The notes beneath the pieces were generated by a model that saw only the letters and a program-made list of their open reading frames with translations, did not search any database and was not told where the DNA came from. Position numbers and translations under genes: made by a program. 64,000 nucleotides of DNA, from positions 124,001 through 188,000 of the forward strand of contig JAJSPD010000060.1 in the NCBI GenBank assembly GCA_021307315.1, read 5' to 3'. Shown in pieces: positions 22,501 through 33,815 of the stretch. Each line of letters starts with the position of its first letter. The stretch's first letter is position 1. This DNA comes from Bisporella sp. PMI_857. Taxonomy: Eukaryota; Ascomycota; Leotiomycetes; Helotiales; Helotiaceae.

Positions 22501-23870
22501 AGAGTGTGTAACCGTGGGAGAGTCGCGGCCTTTTAATTATGATATGGGACTCATCACTATCGAACGAGATCTCCTGCATATCGATTTTGGCGTGGGTTAT
22601 TGGACGGTTTGCTTTTATTTATCAGAAGATCCCCAAATTTCTTCAAGATCGAATGGCAGGTTAGCACGTTAGGATCGCCAGGGAAAAGACAAGTGCCACG
22701 CTGTTGAGACATGGCAAGACCGCTCGGGACAGCCACCCACTTTGACCCAATAAGCCGCACATCACCCCACCACCAGAACCGTTTCGCTGCATCTTGGCCT
22801 GTCAGAGTTCAGATCAGACAGAGATGGTGGCATTTCGCTGTGCAATTACATCGAAAGGTAGGAGTACCAGAACACGCCTTGTAATAATGCTTTTGTTTTT
22901 TCCATCCAGGGTTTTTCCCTCATGGGATCTGGCTCAATAGAATTTCCGTACCATTTAACAGGTTTCAATAATTCACCGGCTTATTACAGTTCGTGTAACA
23001 TGGCTGTGTGCTCTTCCGACGGCAATGGCCACTTCACGCTCACTCAAACCTGGAACAGGTAAACGATACGTTATCGTGACCGGATTATTCCCAGTTTCTT
23101 CACTAACTGGCATCACTGGGAACGATGAAATATCATGAATTGAATGAATAGCTCATCTTCATTTGCTAGAGAGGTCGAACGTGTTTCCTTTCATCTCGTC
23201 GTTGAAGCGCTTCGAGGAGATTAGACTGATGGCTTTCTTAATTTAACCCTATGCTACCTCGACACCCAGAGGGAAGTACGTACAACTATTGGAGAACGGA
23301 ATCCTACACCGTCCGTCGGTTGTCGTTTCTTCTTTCTGGGCTCCTCCTCCACCCGGCTCCTATCGGCTTCTGCCAGAGCCGTGATGAGAAGAAGCAAGCG
23401 CAGACCCTAAGTTCCAGGATGACTTCGTAAGTTAAGTTTCCCTGATCGCTCGCTCGGCTCTTCTTCTCCTCTCTTCGACTGGGACTTTTTCCTGATTCCG
23501 TGTTGCCATGTGAAGAAGGTTCGGGCTTGTTGTCCTGGGGGGACCGTGAGATGGGTGAACAAATTAGCCGTATGCTACCGTGCCGCATTTGCAATTGAGC
23601 AGCAGCTTTGGAGTAGAAATTCGGATCCCAATCGGCAGTGATGGCAGCGCATGCAGTCGTCCAGTCCAAGCTCCTGTAGAGTAGTAGCGGGAGGAGACAA
23701 ATCAGCGAAGGATGGCCACCCCCGGAGCTTAGGGCTTGAGCTAGGTGCATTAGCCTATCCACTAAGTTCCAGGGCTGCGATAAGGCCCCAGTTAAACAGG
23801 CCAACAGAAAGACTGCGCCCGGTCAGAGAGACCAGACCACCTCCAAAAAAGCATTTCCCTCCCCACACAC
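19598..23870. other. Gene-poor stretch
   Basis: More than 4 kb with no gene I can support on either strand. It contains the GAA microsatellite and a C-tract near 20971. A 94-residue minus-strand frame (20649-20365) has coding-like composition but no recognisable domain. A 166-residue minus-strand frame at 23304-23804 was rejected. Confidence 0.45.
19657..19691. repeat. (GAA)n microsatellite
   Basis: About eleven to twelve GAA units in tandem. Confidence 0.95.
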
Positions 23871-24240
23871 CTCTCTCTCTCTCTCTCTGTCTCTGTCTCT
23901 GTCTCTGTCTCTCACTCACTCTTCAACACCCTACCCTTCCCTCCCTACCTGCAAGTCCAGTGTTTGCTGCAGGGCAGTCGAACAACCCTAAACCCTCCTC
24001 CTCTTTCCTGCCTATAACCTACTGTTACTACTGGTACTACCGCTACTCCTGCTACACCCACTACTTCTACTCCTCCTTCTACTATTTACTCCTCTTCCCC
24101 TTCCCCTACCCTACCTGACTACCCCCCCCTTACCACCTAACACTAACCTACCTACACTACCTATCTACCTACCTTAACCCCCTCCCCCCCCACCACCACC
24201 ACCACCACCCCATCCAATCTGTACTACACTCCCCCCAAGT
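23871..24240 (+). repeat. Pyrimidine-rich leader with CT, CTGTCT and CCA repeats
   Basis: The plus strand is almost pure C/T and C/A over about 370 bases: CT and CTGTCT repeats at 23871-23912, TAC/CTAC-rich sequence near 24020-24160 and a CAC/CCA run near 24191-24209. It lies upstream of the RNA-binding protein gene and is probably its promoter or 5' UTR, as long C/T tracts often mark the transcription start region of fungal genes. Confidence 0.7.
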
Positions 24241-24837
24241 GTGCCTTGTGTATGAAAGAGAGAGAGAGATTGTGTGTGTGTCTCAATTTATCGTTCCCAA
24301 AGAATTATCCTTTCTACCCCATAACCCAACCGATTATATCACTCTTACCTTTGTTCTTCTCTCAACGACCACCATCATCATCGTCATCACCACAACCATA
24401 TTCATCAACATTAACACTCTTTATCTACTCTGCTCGCAACGACCCATCTGATAGACAATCTCGGTTTCGCAAGGGAAGCTGTCCGCTGTGTTGCGTCGCG
24501 TTATTAATTCCCCAGAATACCGACCACCGTGCTGATAAGATTTGACGCGCCTGCTACATTTCGAGTACCTGAAGTCGGAAGATCTGACAGCTCAACTTGC
24601 ACGAAACCTCATCAACAATCCCATCGTTGTCCTTACGCCCATTCTCTCCGCTCTTGTTCTTTTTACTCGACCTGGATTCTTGAGCACAGTTTCGTCATTT
24701 CCTCATCAACCTTTATGCGACATTCCTGAGTCCAGTCCATTGTCAGCCGCGCTGCACCTTGAGACGTGAGCGCGTCCCAAAATTTCGTCGATTGAACCGT
24801 GGTCGCAACGCCATCCTAATCATTGTGCGACAAAAGC

Positions 24838-26586
24838 ATGAGCGTCGTGCACATACAATCCGGCGCAAGTAATAATCTATCGACACCACGGAGCCGACAT
24901 ACATCATCGGCTGATATTGAAACTCTTTATTCCGCCAGCGCATCACCAAAGAATGCCATGAACCCCCCAAACTTTCCTTCATCCGGTCCGAACTTTCGTT
25001 CCAATGGCGGACAGCCGCCTTACCAGTCCTTATCAATGTCGACCGCGAATGTGTTTGCGACCGAGAACGGCCAAACTACAGTACAATCAGCAAGTAGTGC
25101 ATTTACCTCTGGGCCTTCATCAGTCCTCATCCGCCGACTCCCTTTGAACACAACGGAGGATACATTGAGATTGATGGTGGTATGGTCAAAGGAATTCGTT
25201 GATGCAGAGGTCCTGTCAGCAGACAAGTCTGAAGATGCTGGATTCCGATCGGCAGTCTTACGCTTCAAGACCCATTCAGGGGCGTTGGAAGCTAAAAGTA
25301 TGTTGAATGGGAAGCCAAATGGAGATGCTGAAATGTTGGTCGAATTTCTGCCCGGCAGCCCAACATACTCGCGAAGATATACCATTGATAACACTTCGGT
25401 TCCTGGTCCTTCGAGCTCGACGTCATCCACAGCTTCATCCACAGGACCTGCTGCGTCCCGACAATCCTCGAGATACAATGGATCTTTCCAATCATCTCGA
25501 GTCTCCCCACCAACAAATCCTGCCTATGCAAGCAATGAGCTACCAAATCCAGAAAACAGTGCACACTACCAAAGCCTCTTTTCTCCCCAGTCGCCAATCG
25601 GCAACCATCTTAGCGAGCGAACGAGAATCACGGGAAAATCTGTAATCAATGATGATTCTGTTGATGACGACGAGACTGGCGAACTTCTGAAAGACCCCAT
25701 CGCCTACGCTGAGAATGGCCCATCTTCGATCCAAGCACGCCGACCAACCAATCCTCAGATTCCGATCCAACGTCTTGCTGGCCTTTCTCTTAACACGAGC
25801 AATGTTGCTAGTTCAACACCAATGTCTGCTTACTCCTCCTCCATGACCCCACAAGCACTATCATCTCACACGAATCCGATGTCTCCAACTGCAATGAGTG
25901 TGACTAATGGAGGACCTCCTGTAAATTACCAACTCAACCACCAACACTATCAGCGACACAACTTTCCTCCTGTCAATCCAGCCGATCAGAATCCTCCGTG
26001 CAATACGCTTTACGTTGGCAATCTTCCTCTTGATACGTCCGAGGATGAGCTCAAGCAAATGTTCTCAAAACAGCGTGGTTATAAGCGACTGTGCTTCCGT
26101 ACCAAACAGAACGGCCCTATGTGCTTTGTAGAATTTGAAGACGTTTCCTTCGCAACCAAGGCACTCCATGAACTCTATGGCCATCCGCTTCACAATAGTG
26201 TGAAAGGCGGCATCCGGCTGAGCTTTTCCAAGAACCCGCTTGGTGTTCGTTCTGGACAAGGCATGTCGTCTACTGGCCCTTCAAATATTGCAGGCACGAT
26301 GCAGAGCATGAACGGCGTTATGCTTGCTGGTCCAGGAGCATCTTTCAGCACTGCCAGCGGCCCTCCACCGGGTCTTTCGGCTCCACCAGGACTTGGTTCC
26401 ACGCGACCAACTTACGCAAACAATATGAGCGCCGTGAACGGAGCAAATGGCCATTACGCCGCGACATCTTATGGGCCTAATGCTTGGAACCAGCAAGCCT
26501 ACTCTGGAGCAATGGCTGCTGGAGGACCTGGAAATATGATGAATGGTGGAAACAATGGATTTCCTCCATACATGATGGGACGATAG
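24838..26586 (+). CDS. RNA-binding protein, Whi3/Scw1-like
   Basis: An intronless coding region from ATG 24838 (582 residues). An RRM-like domain lies at about 95-175 ([17 protein letters not shown]...). A canonical C-terminal RRM follows at about 388-465, with RNP2 LYVGNL and RNP1-like MCFVEFED. The middle and ends are Ser/Pro/Gln/Asn-rich and likely disordered. This order matches fission yeast Scw1 and budding yeast Whi3, which bind mRNAs controlling cell wall, cell size and polarity, and form condensates. The C-terminus ([11 protein letters not shown]) is Gly/Asn-rich. A C/T-rich leader of about 900 bases precedes it, so a 5' UTR intron is possible. Confidence 0.92.
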   Translation: MSVVHIQSGASNNLSTPRSRHTSSADIETLYSASASPKNAMNPPNFPSSGPNFRSNGGQPPYQSLSMSTANVFATENGQTTVQSASSAFTSGPSSVLIRRLPLNTTEDTLRLMVVWSKEFVDAEVLSADKSEDAGFRSAVLRFKTHSGALEAKSMLNGKPNGDAEMLVEFLPGSPTYSRRYTIDNTSVPGPSSSTSSTASSTGPAASRQSSRYNGSFQSSRVSPPTNPAYASNELPNPENSAHYQSLFSPQSPIGNHLSERTRITGKSVINDDSVDDDETGELLKDPIAYAENGPSSIQARRPTNPQIPIQRLAGLSLNTSNVASSTPMSAYSSSMTPQALSSHTNPMSPTAMSVTNGGPPVNYQLNHQHYQRHNFPPVNPADQNPPCNTLYVGNLPLDTSEDELKQMFSKQRGYKRLCFRTKQNGPMCFVEFEDVSFATKALHELYGHPLHNSVKGGIRLSFSKNPLGVRSGQGMSSTGPSNIAGTMQSMNGVMLAGPGASFSTASGPPPGLSAPPGLGSTRPTYANNMSAVNGANGHYAATSYGPNAWNQQAYSGAMAAGGPGNMMNGGNNGFPPYMMGR

Positions 26587-29500
26587 ATGGTGTCATTTAT
26601 TTTACGGCTAGGCGTTGGGACTTTTGGGTTTTTCATTCATTATCTTTTCACATTTGCCCAGCATTGTACATGGCACTTGCTGTTTCTTTATGGTTCATTG
26701 GGAGGAGTTTGCTGAAGGTTGCTGCATCATCGGGCCGCATTTCGCATTTCATATACTGTAGCGCGGAGTTCAACCAGTCATGAGATTCCCCCTACGCGTT
26801 GTTGCAAATTATGGGAGTTGAAAGCAAGGATCTGGGAAGGAAGGGCTGGGTATGCTGGTGTTATTCGTCTACTACAACGCATTTGGCACTTTCCATCTGG
26901 CGTGTTTCTGCTGTCATTTCCGTTTGGCGCAAGACTTTGTTTACCAAGAACATGGAGAGCGCAAGCTGGCAGGCTTGGAAAATAAAATTATCTTCGACTG
27001 TCTGTACGATGCTGCAGCAAGCACTCCGGGGAGCATGGAACTGGGATACAGGGCATAGCAACGTGGAAAAGGGGCATTGATGATTATTTTCAGGGCGGCA
27101 ATGTTTTGCTTGGCATAATTTCAACACATGGAGTTTCTGGCATCTGGCTACTACTTAGACTTCTGCAAAGAACATTCCATTGCGACAACTCGAACCTATA
27201 ATGAGTGATGTTTCAGTAAGCATAAGAATGGTTCGATGTGTTATGGGAGTACTAGCTATGCCACCAGAAAATACATACAAAGAAGCTCTTAAGCAAAACA
27301 GCCAATAACTACGTAGCTGCAATGCAGACAAGGTAACATGAAGGTCAGCCAAAAATCAGGATGTGAGGCTCTTCTTAATGGGTCATTATCAAGTTTGAAG
27401 ACAAAATTCACTATCTCGCTTAACAAATTAGGCTAGACCCAAGCTAAATTGACGCTAATGGTTTTTCCATGACCTTAAAAAAAGAAGGTTCTGCTCCTCG
27501 CAGAAATAAATCACCTTCACAACGACATGCTGTAAGCTGCATGATAAACCTACAGAACCTGCTCCTAGTACAACGGCAGAGGCATATATGTCTTAAGCTG
27601 TATACAAGACATCCGTATTCCTGGACCTTTGTAAGCGCTCTCTCTATCTTTCTCCTTCCCGTCTCGCATCCCAATGATGAACTTTCGTGTCGCCCCTATC
27701 ATACCGGAGCTTCAACCCTCTATTTATGGTGACGTTACCTGTCTTAACCAAACGGACTATCTGATCTGCCTTCTCACTGCCTTGTGCTTATCGAATCGCT
27801 GCGTGAATCCTGTTGCTAACTGTTTGAAGCTAGGTCCGGTGTATTTATTCGATGTAAGCGGTGTAATTCTTCATTCATTTTTCCCTTCTTAGATTAATGG
27901 AGGAGGGGGCATACGATGATGAACAAAACATGTACTATCAAATACCGATCAACAATGACGAACAAACTGGTTCGATTACCTGAATAATATGCCTTCTTCG
28001 CTTTGGCCTCGACGGGACTGGACATCGCAAATGGCAGAGGCTAATGAAGATACGCAGGCTATACCAGGTGATGAACATATTTTGGGTAAACTAATTGGTA
28101 TGTACATTTTACTAGCATCAACCTGAGAGGAGTACTATGATGTTACAAATCCATGCTAATGCTGATGGCACTTGTGCCGGATGCTGAAAAAACTCAGACT
28201 TTTCATCTTTCAACTGACCGTACATTTTTAACAAGTGTTTCAAATTTTCTGCTGTGGGGAGAAGCTAACGCTTTACAAAGTATAGGATTTCTTTTCGAGC
28301 CAAACAAAATGGGACTAGTATTGATGGGAGGAACAGAGGTTGGGCAGACAGAATGAATCTCGTAAATTGATGAAAAATTCAGCGTCAAGTGGCTACGGCG
28401 GTCTGTTATGAGCCCTATCACCTATCCATATACAATTTCTGCCTCGCAACATTTTAATGCGTAATATTAGCCTAAGTATCTGACTGTATCTTTATCTTTC
28501 ATCACACCCGCTTCCTGCGCTTATTTTGTGAATATGATTCCCCGTCTTTGACGTCAAGACCTAAGATTGAACTGTCTGTCAAGCGATATCATTACTCCAA
28601 GACCCTGTCTCATGCTCACGTTTGCCATCCCCATCTCTATTCATAGCCGTAAGTGCATGCGTAAGCACAGAAGACGGGCATGACCCGGGAATATGTGTGG
28701 TTGGCGATCTGGTGATGAACGCTGATTTAGCCGATTGGAGACCAGGAGCAGGATACCTTTGCCTGACTATACCTGTAACAAGCTTGGATGCCAATGACGC
28801 TAATATGCTTCTCCTGCACTAATCTCTGACCTGGTATCAGACCGTTACGATCCAGGGCGGCATGTCTTTAGGAAACCCCACCCTCATCGTCAAGCATCAT
28901 CTATATTTACACATACTTGACAAGTGGAAATTCAAATTGGCGTATCTATATAGAGAACCTAGGACAAGGACTAAAGCCCTAGGTATTGGTTTTGGCTACG
29001 AGATTGCGATTTTGCAAGGAAGATGAGACTCCCCCCCCTGCAATCTTCGACGGATGCTATGTTCGATCGATTAGCTTCTCAAGATCCTGGATGCGGAATG
29101 GATTAGGGTCCGTATATGTTTGGAAGTTGGTTGGTCGAATATCTGCTTTGGCGTGGGTAACTTTGGAGCCGTATGGGGATATAATCTAGGAGGGTTCGAA
29201 TGGACGGGCTCTAGATGATGTTCAACGGACGGAAGAGGTAGGTGGATCAGAACAGACATCAGAAGAGCGTGAAACGTTCATGTTGATTGGCATGTTCCCG
29301 TCTATTGAAGGTGGATTGGTAAACGAGGGAATGGTGGTGATTATACCGATATATGACAAAACTGTTTCCTATCTCCTTCTTGCGATTTTGAGACTTTGCA
29401 GTCTGAGTTTTATATTCTCACTGAAACGTGTTACAGTGTTCGGAGTATATGGAGTACATTGTGTATCTCATTCTCATCGTCCAGCCGAATGCATCTTTAG

Positions 29501-30165
29501 TAGCACGTACTTGAAGCTTGGTGCCGCAACAAAATTCTGGTCCTATAGTCGATTTATCCTTAACAGACATGGCAACGAAGTTCGGGATGCTTTCTACCAA
29601 GCTTATAGCACCTGGAGTGGAGATCGTGATATGGGAATGCCGTTCTGGTTGTTCTGCGAAAGCCAACATGAGGAGGCAAGTAAAGCTAGCCTCGAAATTC
29701 ATTTTATCACTATAGAAAGTTTGCGATACTGTATTGAGTAGCCTGCCCCTTTTAATCCTCGCCTAGGTCAAGAACGTAGATATATGCCTCTAGGATCCAC
29801 ACCTTTAACACACTCCCACATGGATAAACCGACAATCATTGCTATGCTTGAACCTCTCAATAAAAATTTTGAGCTACATCTTCTTCATACTACCGTGCAA
29901 GAAGGAAGGTTGGGTAAAACCGTAGATCACGTGATAATTTAGATTTTCCTTAGCATTTTCTCCATTCTGGACACTCGAATGCGATGCACAAGTTCGAGAC
30001 AGTTTTGTACCCCGGGACTCATAGTTCCTTTTCCGGCTGTTCGCGTCACATGTTTCCGGTGCCCATGAAATGAGGAGCTGAGATTCGCTCAAACGCCGTG
30101 AATTTTAAGGGGATGTCGCTGCGATAAATGAATGTGACGCATACCCGGGCTTGATAGAGAAAGAT
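26587..30165. other. Gene-poor stretch with coding-like debris
   Basis: No complete gene is supported over 3.6 kb. Plus-strand fragments look coding but are not joined by convincing splices. These include 27671-27853, NWFDYLNNMPSSLWPRRDW near 27965-28030, HLSTDRTFLTSVSNFLLWGE near 28205-28265 and 29280-29741. They may be exons of a dead or unrecognised gene. Confidence 0.4.
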
Positions 30166-31063
30166 ATGGAGCCGGCAAGCGGCGCGAGCGATAAAGGCGC
30201 GATGTCCGAGGAAGAGCGAGAGCGGCATCTGGGATTCATGCGTGAAGCCCTCTCTATGGTCTAGCTTAGCCCTTTCCCCCGTTTTCTGAAAAAACCCTGC
30301 TGACGGACCTGGTCCTAGGCCCGGCTGGCCCTCTCCTCCAACGAGGTCCCCGTCGGCTGCGTCTTCGTGCACAACGGCGCCGTCGTCGGCCGCGGCATGA
30401 ACGATACGAATCGTTCGTACAACGGGACGCGGCATGCGGAGTTTATGGCTATCAATGATATCCTTAGCACCCCTGCTTCTTCTTCTTCTTCTTCTTCTTC
30501 CTCACCTGATGATGATCATAGTGACGGCGACGGCGGTGATGGTGATGAGAAGCCAAAGCGCGGAGGGAGGAAGTACGGACCGGAGGTTCTGAGGGAATGT
30601 GATCTTTATGTTACGATTGAGCCGTGTATCATGTGTGCGAGCTTGCTGCGGCAGATGGGCGTCAGGAAGGTGTTTTTCGGCGGCGGGAACGAGAGGTTCG
30701 GTGGCACGGGCGGCGTGTTGGATGTTCAGAGGGGGAATGGCCGGGCGCATGCTCTTGAGGATGGAGAGGAAGGGAGGGAGAGGGAAGGAGATTATGAGGT
30801 TAGCGGGGGGTGGCTGAGGGAGGAGGCTATTGTTTTGTTGAGGAGGTTTTATGTGCAGGATAATGAACGGGGTGAGTTTGCTTGTTTTCTGTTTCTTTTG
30901 TCTTTATTTGTAGGGGAAGAAGATGGATGGGTGGAGGGATGAGGGAGTGTATGCTGATGCGGGGATTGTAGCGCCGGAACCGAAGAAGCCCAAGAAGGAG
31001 AGGGTTTTGAAGTTGGAGGTTGAGCCGCTTGGGGGTGTAAAGAGGAGGAAAACTAATGATTGA
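30166..31063 (+). CDS. TAD2: tRNA-specific adenosine-34 deaminase, catalytic subunit Tad2
   Basis: Tad2, with Tad3, deaminates A34 to inosine in tRNA anticodons. Exons are 30166-30258, 30319-30871 and 30972-31063, giving 245 residues. Zinc site and catalytic residues are intact: H70-A-E72 in TRHAEF, and C133/C136 in EPCIMC. NEVPVGCVF and GMNDTNR are typical of the family. A serine run plus acidic patch (about 84-107), encoded by TCT/TTC repeats, is inserted between the HAE and PC motifs. Intron 1 (60 nt) has an unusual GTCTAG donor with a good CTGAC branch. Intron 2 could instead end at 30913, giving a shorter C-terminus. I prefer 30971 because it restores NERAPEPKKPKKERVL. It is convergent with the complex I gene, 228 bp away. 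Confidence 0.92.
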
Positions 31064-31291
31064 ATAAGAGGTATCATGAAATCATCAGATGCTGGATGGC
31101 CAATCTTGCCAAACACTACCAAATCATGGGGGATAACAGGATCCTCTGTAAGCATGATCAAAGGCTCTATGAATGCACATGTTGCAGTCAATTCGGGTTG
31201 TCGAACAGCGGTTCGAGATATAGAATCAGAAGACGCCGATTGACCAAATGTTCCAATATGTACACGATTCCATACTATTTCTCCTATTCAT

Positions 31292-32023
31292 CTATGCCGA
31301 TTTTTGCTTCGCAAGTCTCTCTACCTCTAATTCCCTCTCTGCCTGCTGGTAGTATTTCGCCGTATCAACTCCGTGCTGGTTGTGGTTGACAAAGTTGAAC
31401 CAAGGAATAACATGAATGAAAAGTGCGGAATATCTCGAGTTTCGTGCTGCCACTCCCTGCATGTATGGTGTCAAGGTGCTGTGTCCGTATAATGGCTCCT
31501 TCTTCTTGACCTTGTCGACCATCTCTCGCATATCCATATCTATCTCTCTTTGGTTCTCTGTGAAGCCATAGAATCGTACTGCATTTCGTTAGCTCAGCTT
31601 TCGGAGAAGGAGAGGAAAACGTACGAATGGAGCGCTGGTAGAAAAGTAGGAAACCTCCACCAACACCGATAGCACCAGATAATCGCATGATTGATGCAAA
31701 GCCTCCCCTTCCGACGTATGAAGGGGCAAACTTCTCCCAGAGCAGCATCAATCCAGGCGCAACACCAGCGGCTCCAATGCCAGCGGCATAATCGCTAGGA
31801 CGAGCATACTTGATAACTCTCTTAATATGTCTACTATCATCAGTATGTTTCCTGCCGTAATAGGGTCAATTGGAGGCATACGGGTCTGAATCGATGAGCT
31901 GTGGGGGATGGTTAGTGAAGCTCTCGCAAGGAGGATGGCGGGACCTACAGGATAATCAGATTGGACTGCTCTGGCTGGCACATACGGCCGGATATCAGTG
32001 GTTTTCGTCGATGCTGACGACAT
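31292..32023 (-). CDS. NADH:ubiquinone oxidoreductase 21 kDa subunit (NUXM type)
   Basis: An accessory subunit of mitochondrial complex I in the inner membrane. Four exons on the minus strand, 32023-31949, 31898-31882, 31830-31625 and 31578-31292, give 194 residues. Exon 2 is only 17 nt (encoding LIDSDP with its flanks). The N-terminal half has RVIKYARPSDYAAG and two hydrophobic spans (about 45-63 and 80-98). The C-terminal domain carries MQGVAARNSRYS and PWFNFVNHNQHGVDTAKYY, hallmarks of the fungal NUXM family. No cleavable presequence is obvious. The start lies 236 bp from the start of the divergent CSM3 gene. Confidence 0.93.
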
Positions 32024-32259
32024 CTTGAAGGGCCAATGGCTCTATTTATCGATTGGAATCTGAAGCTTCAATCTTGAGGTTGTCGTTTACTTGAGCCGAA
32101 TCAAGTCTTGGCACCATATTACGTTGACCGCTTTGGCATTTAATGCAGGCGCGTTTCCACTTACAGGTACTTTCGGGACGCGACAAGGTGCATAGTGGTT
32201 TTGATCTACGACTTTTGTACAACAATTTCTGGACAAAAAAAAACAATTCTGGCGCTGAA
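32024..32259. promoter_or_regulatory. Shared divergent promoter region, complex I subunit and CSM3
   Basis: Only 236 bp separate the two start codons, so 5' UTRs and promoters of both genes must fit here. No TATA box or specific binding site is clear. An A-tract (about 32237-32246) lies near the CSM3 start. Confidence 0.5.
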
Positions 32260-33384
32260 ATGGCTCCATTAAACACGGCCTCGAAACCATTACCTTCGGG
32301 TGAACCTACTGTTGGTGGAGATGAGTTCGACGACCTTTTCGACTACGACATAGATGACCAGAACGATCCATTTTCAGACAACTACAATCTCAATAACACA
32401 AACAATGCTGCAAAAGATTCGAGAGATAAGGATACGACTGGGGCTGCGCTGGGTATAGACGAGGAAGTCGAGGTTACGAGGAAACCAAGAGCGCCTAGAG
32501 TAAAGCTAGATGAGAATAGGTGAGTGTATCTCAGCAGTTTATCTTATTTTGCTGATTCGCCATAGGTTACTCTCCGATGCAGGCATTCCCAAATTACGGA
32601 AGAAAGCGAAACATCACCTGAAATTCAAGGGCAAAGGCCATGAGGTTTGTCAGTTGGTTCTGCTGCATCAAACGACTGACCAAGATAGTATTCCGATTGC
32701 GACAGACTCCTCTCTTTCTATCAGCTATGGTTAGACGACTTGTTCCCGAAAGCCAAATTCCTCGACGCTCTGAACATGGTGGAGAAAATGGGACACAAGA
32801 AGCGGATGCAGATGATGAGGATGGAGTGGATAAACGAGGGGAAACCTAGATCGTCAGTTCACGAGGATTCATTATTCGACCAACCTGAAACCGCACGAAT
32901 TGAAGATGGGGAAAGGGAGAAGGCGGCATCTCGGATCGCGCCCATATTCGAAAAGAACCCTACTGAAAAGCCCAAGACCCCGGAACCAGGCGTTGATGCT
33001 GATATGGAAGATTTGTATGGCGCTACTCCCAAAGCAACTCGTCGAGAGCCAGCAGATGATTCGCAAGATTCCTTATTTGGTGGTCGCCCAAGTATATTTG
33101 GGAATTCGAACAATGCACATGATGGACCACCAGAAGATGACCTTGATGCCCTTCTAGCTGAAGAAGAAAGGATGCAAATTGAGAAGACGACTCAATCCAA
33201 ACCCAGAAGTCAACCGGTGGTTGAAGAAAACTTTGATGATCTCGATGCTTTAATGGCAGAAGAAGAGATGATGCAGGCAGATATTGCAAAGCAGCCTGCA
33301 GTTGGACATAAAGTAACTGAAGATGCCGTTATTGACGAGGATATGGAAGCCATGGCAGCGGAAATGGGAGACGACATGTGGTAA
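32260..33384 (+). CDS. csm3: Replication fork protection complex subunit Csm3/Swi3
   Basis: The Tipin homologue, partner of Tof1/Swi1, stabilises stalled forks and signals to the S-phase checkpoint. Exons are 32260-32519, 32566-32644 and 32689-33384, giving 344 residues; both introns are very short (46 and 44 nt). The Swi3 domain covers about 75-165: RVKLDENRLLSDAGIPKL, FKGKGHE, then the spliced YSDCDRLLSFYQLWLDDLFP and MRMEWINE. The start of exon 3 is set by this conserved YS-D...FYQLWLDDLFPKA. The C-terminal half is acidic and disordered, with two DLDAL-[LM]-AEEE-x-MQ repeats (about 270 and 300). It is followed 431 bp later by SKI2 on the same strand. Confidence 0.93.
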
Positions 33385-33815
33385 TGGAGGGGTAATGAGG
33401 GGCAAGGCGTTAAAGGATACTCAGTCGAGCATTGCTAGGAGTTTAGAGGCGCAACGGACTGGGAAAGCACAAAGATTTTTAGTTAACAGAACACATTTAA
33501 TCAAATAATGTGTCTACTCTTGAGACATTAAAGACTGAGCAATTCCTTGGGGTGGAGAGATCACATAAATGTCAAGCATGTTGAGTCCAATCAGAAATAT
33601 CGTCATCGAATGTTAGGATCCACTAATTAATATATCATCTGGAATAATTCAAACAATGCGAGGTCGCGCATCTGCAAGATATTCAAGGGCTGTTGAGATT
33701 TAATATCATGGTTGATGCACAAGTTGTTTTTCATTGAGATTCTACTCGCGTATTTTAATGTCAATGCCAGTAGCCAATATTTTATAACCTTCCCCAATCA
33801 GCCAACAGGGCAATC
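33385..33815. other. Intergenic CSM3-SKI2
   Basis: A short AT-rich spacer with the CSM3 3' end and SKI2 promoter. Nothing else seen. Confidence 0.6.

Noticed and set aside
23304..23804. Minus-strand open frame of 166 codons
   Set aside because: No domain, odd composition, lies in the promoter region of the RNA-binding protein gene, and overlaps an equally long frame on the plus strand.
30046..30435. Minus-strand frame opposite TAD2
   Set aside because: Antisense shadow of the conserved TAD2 exon 1-2 region.
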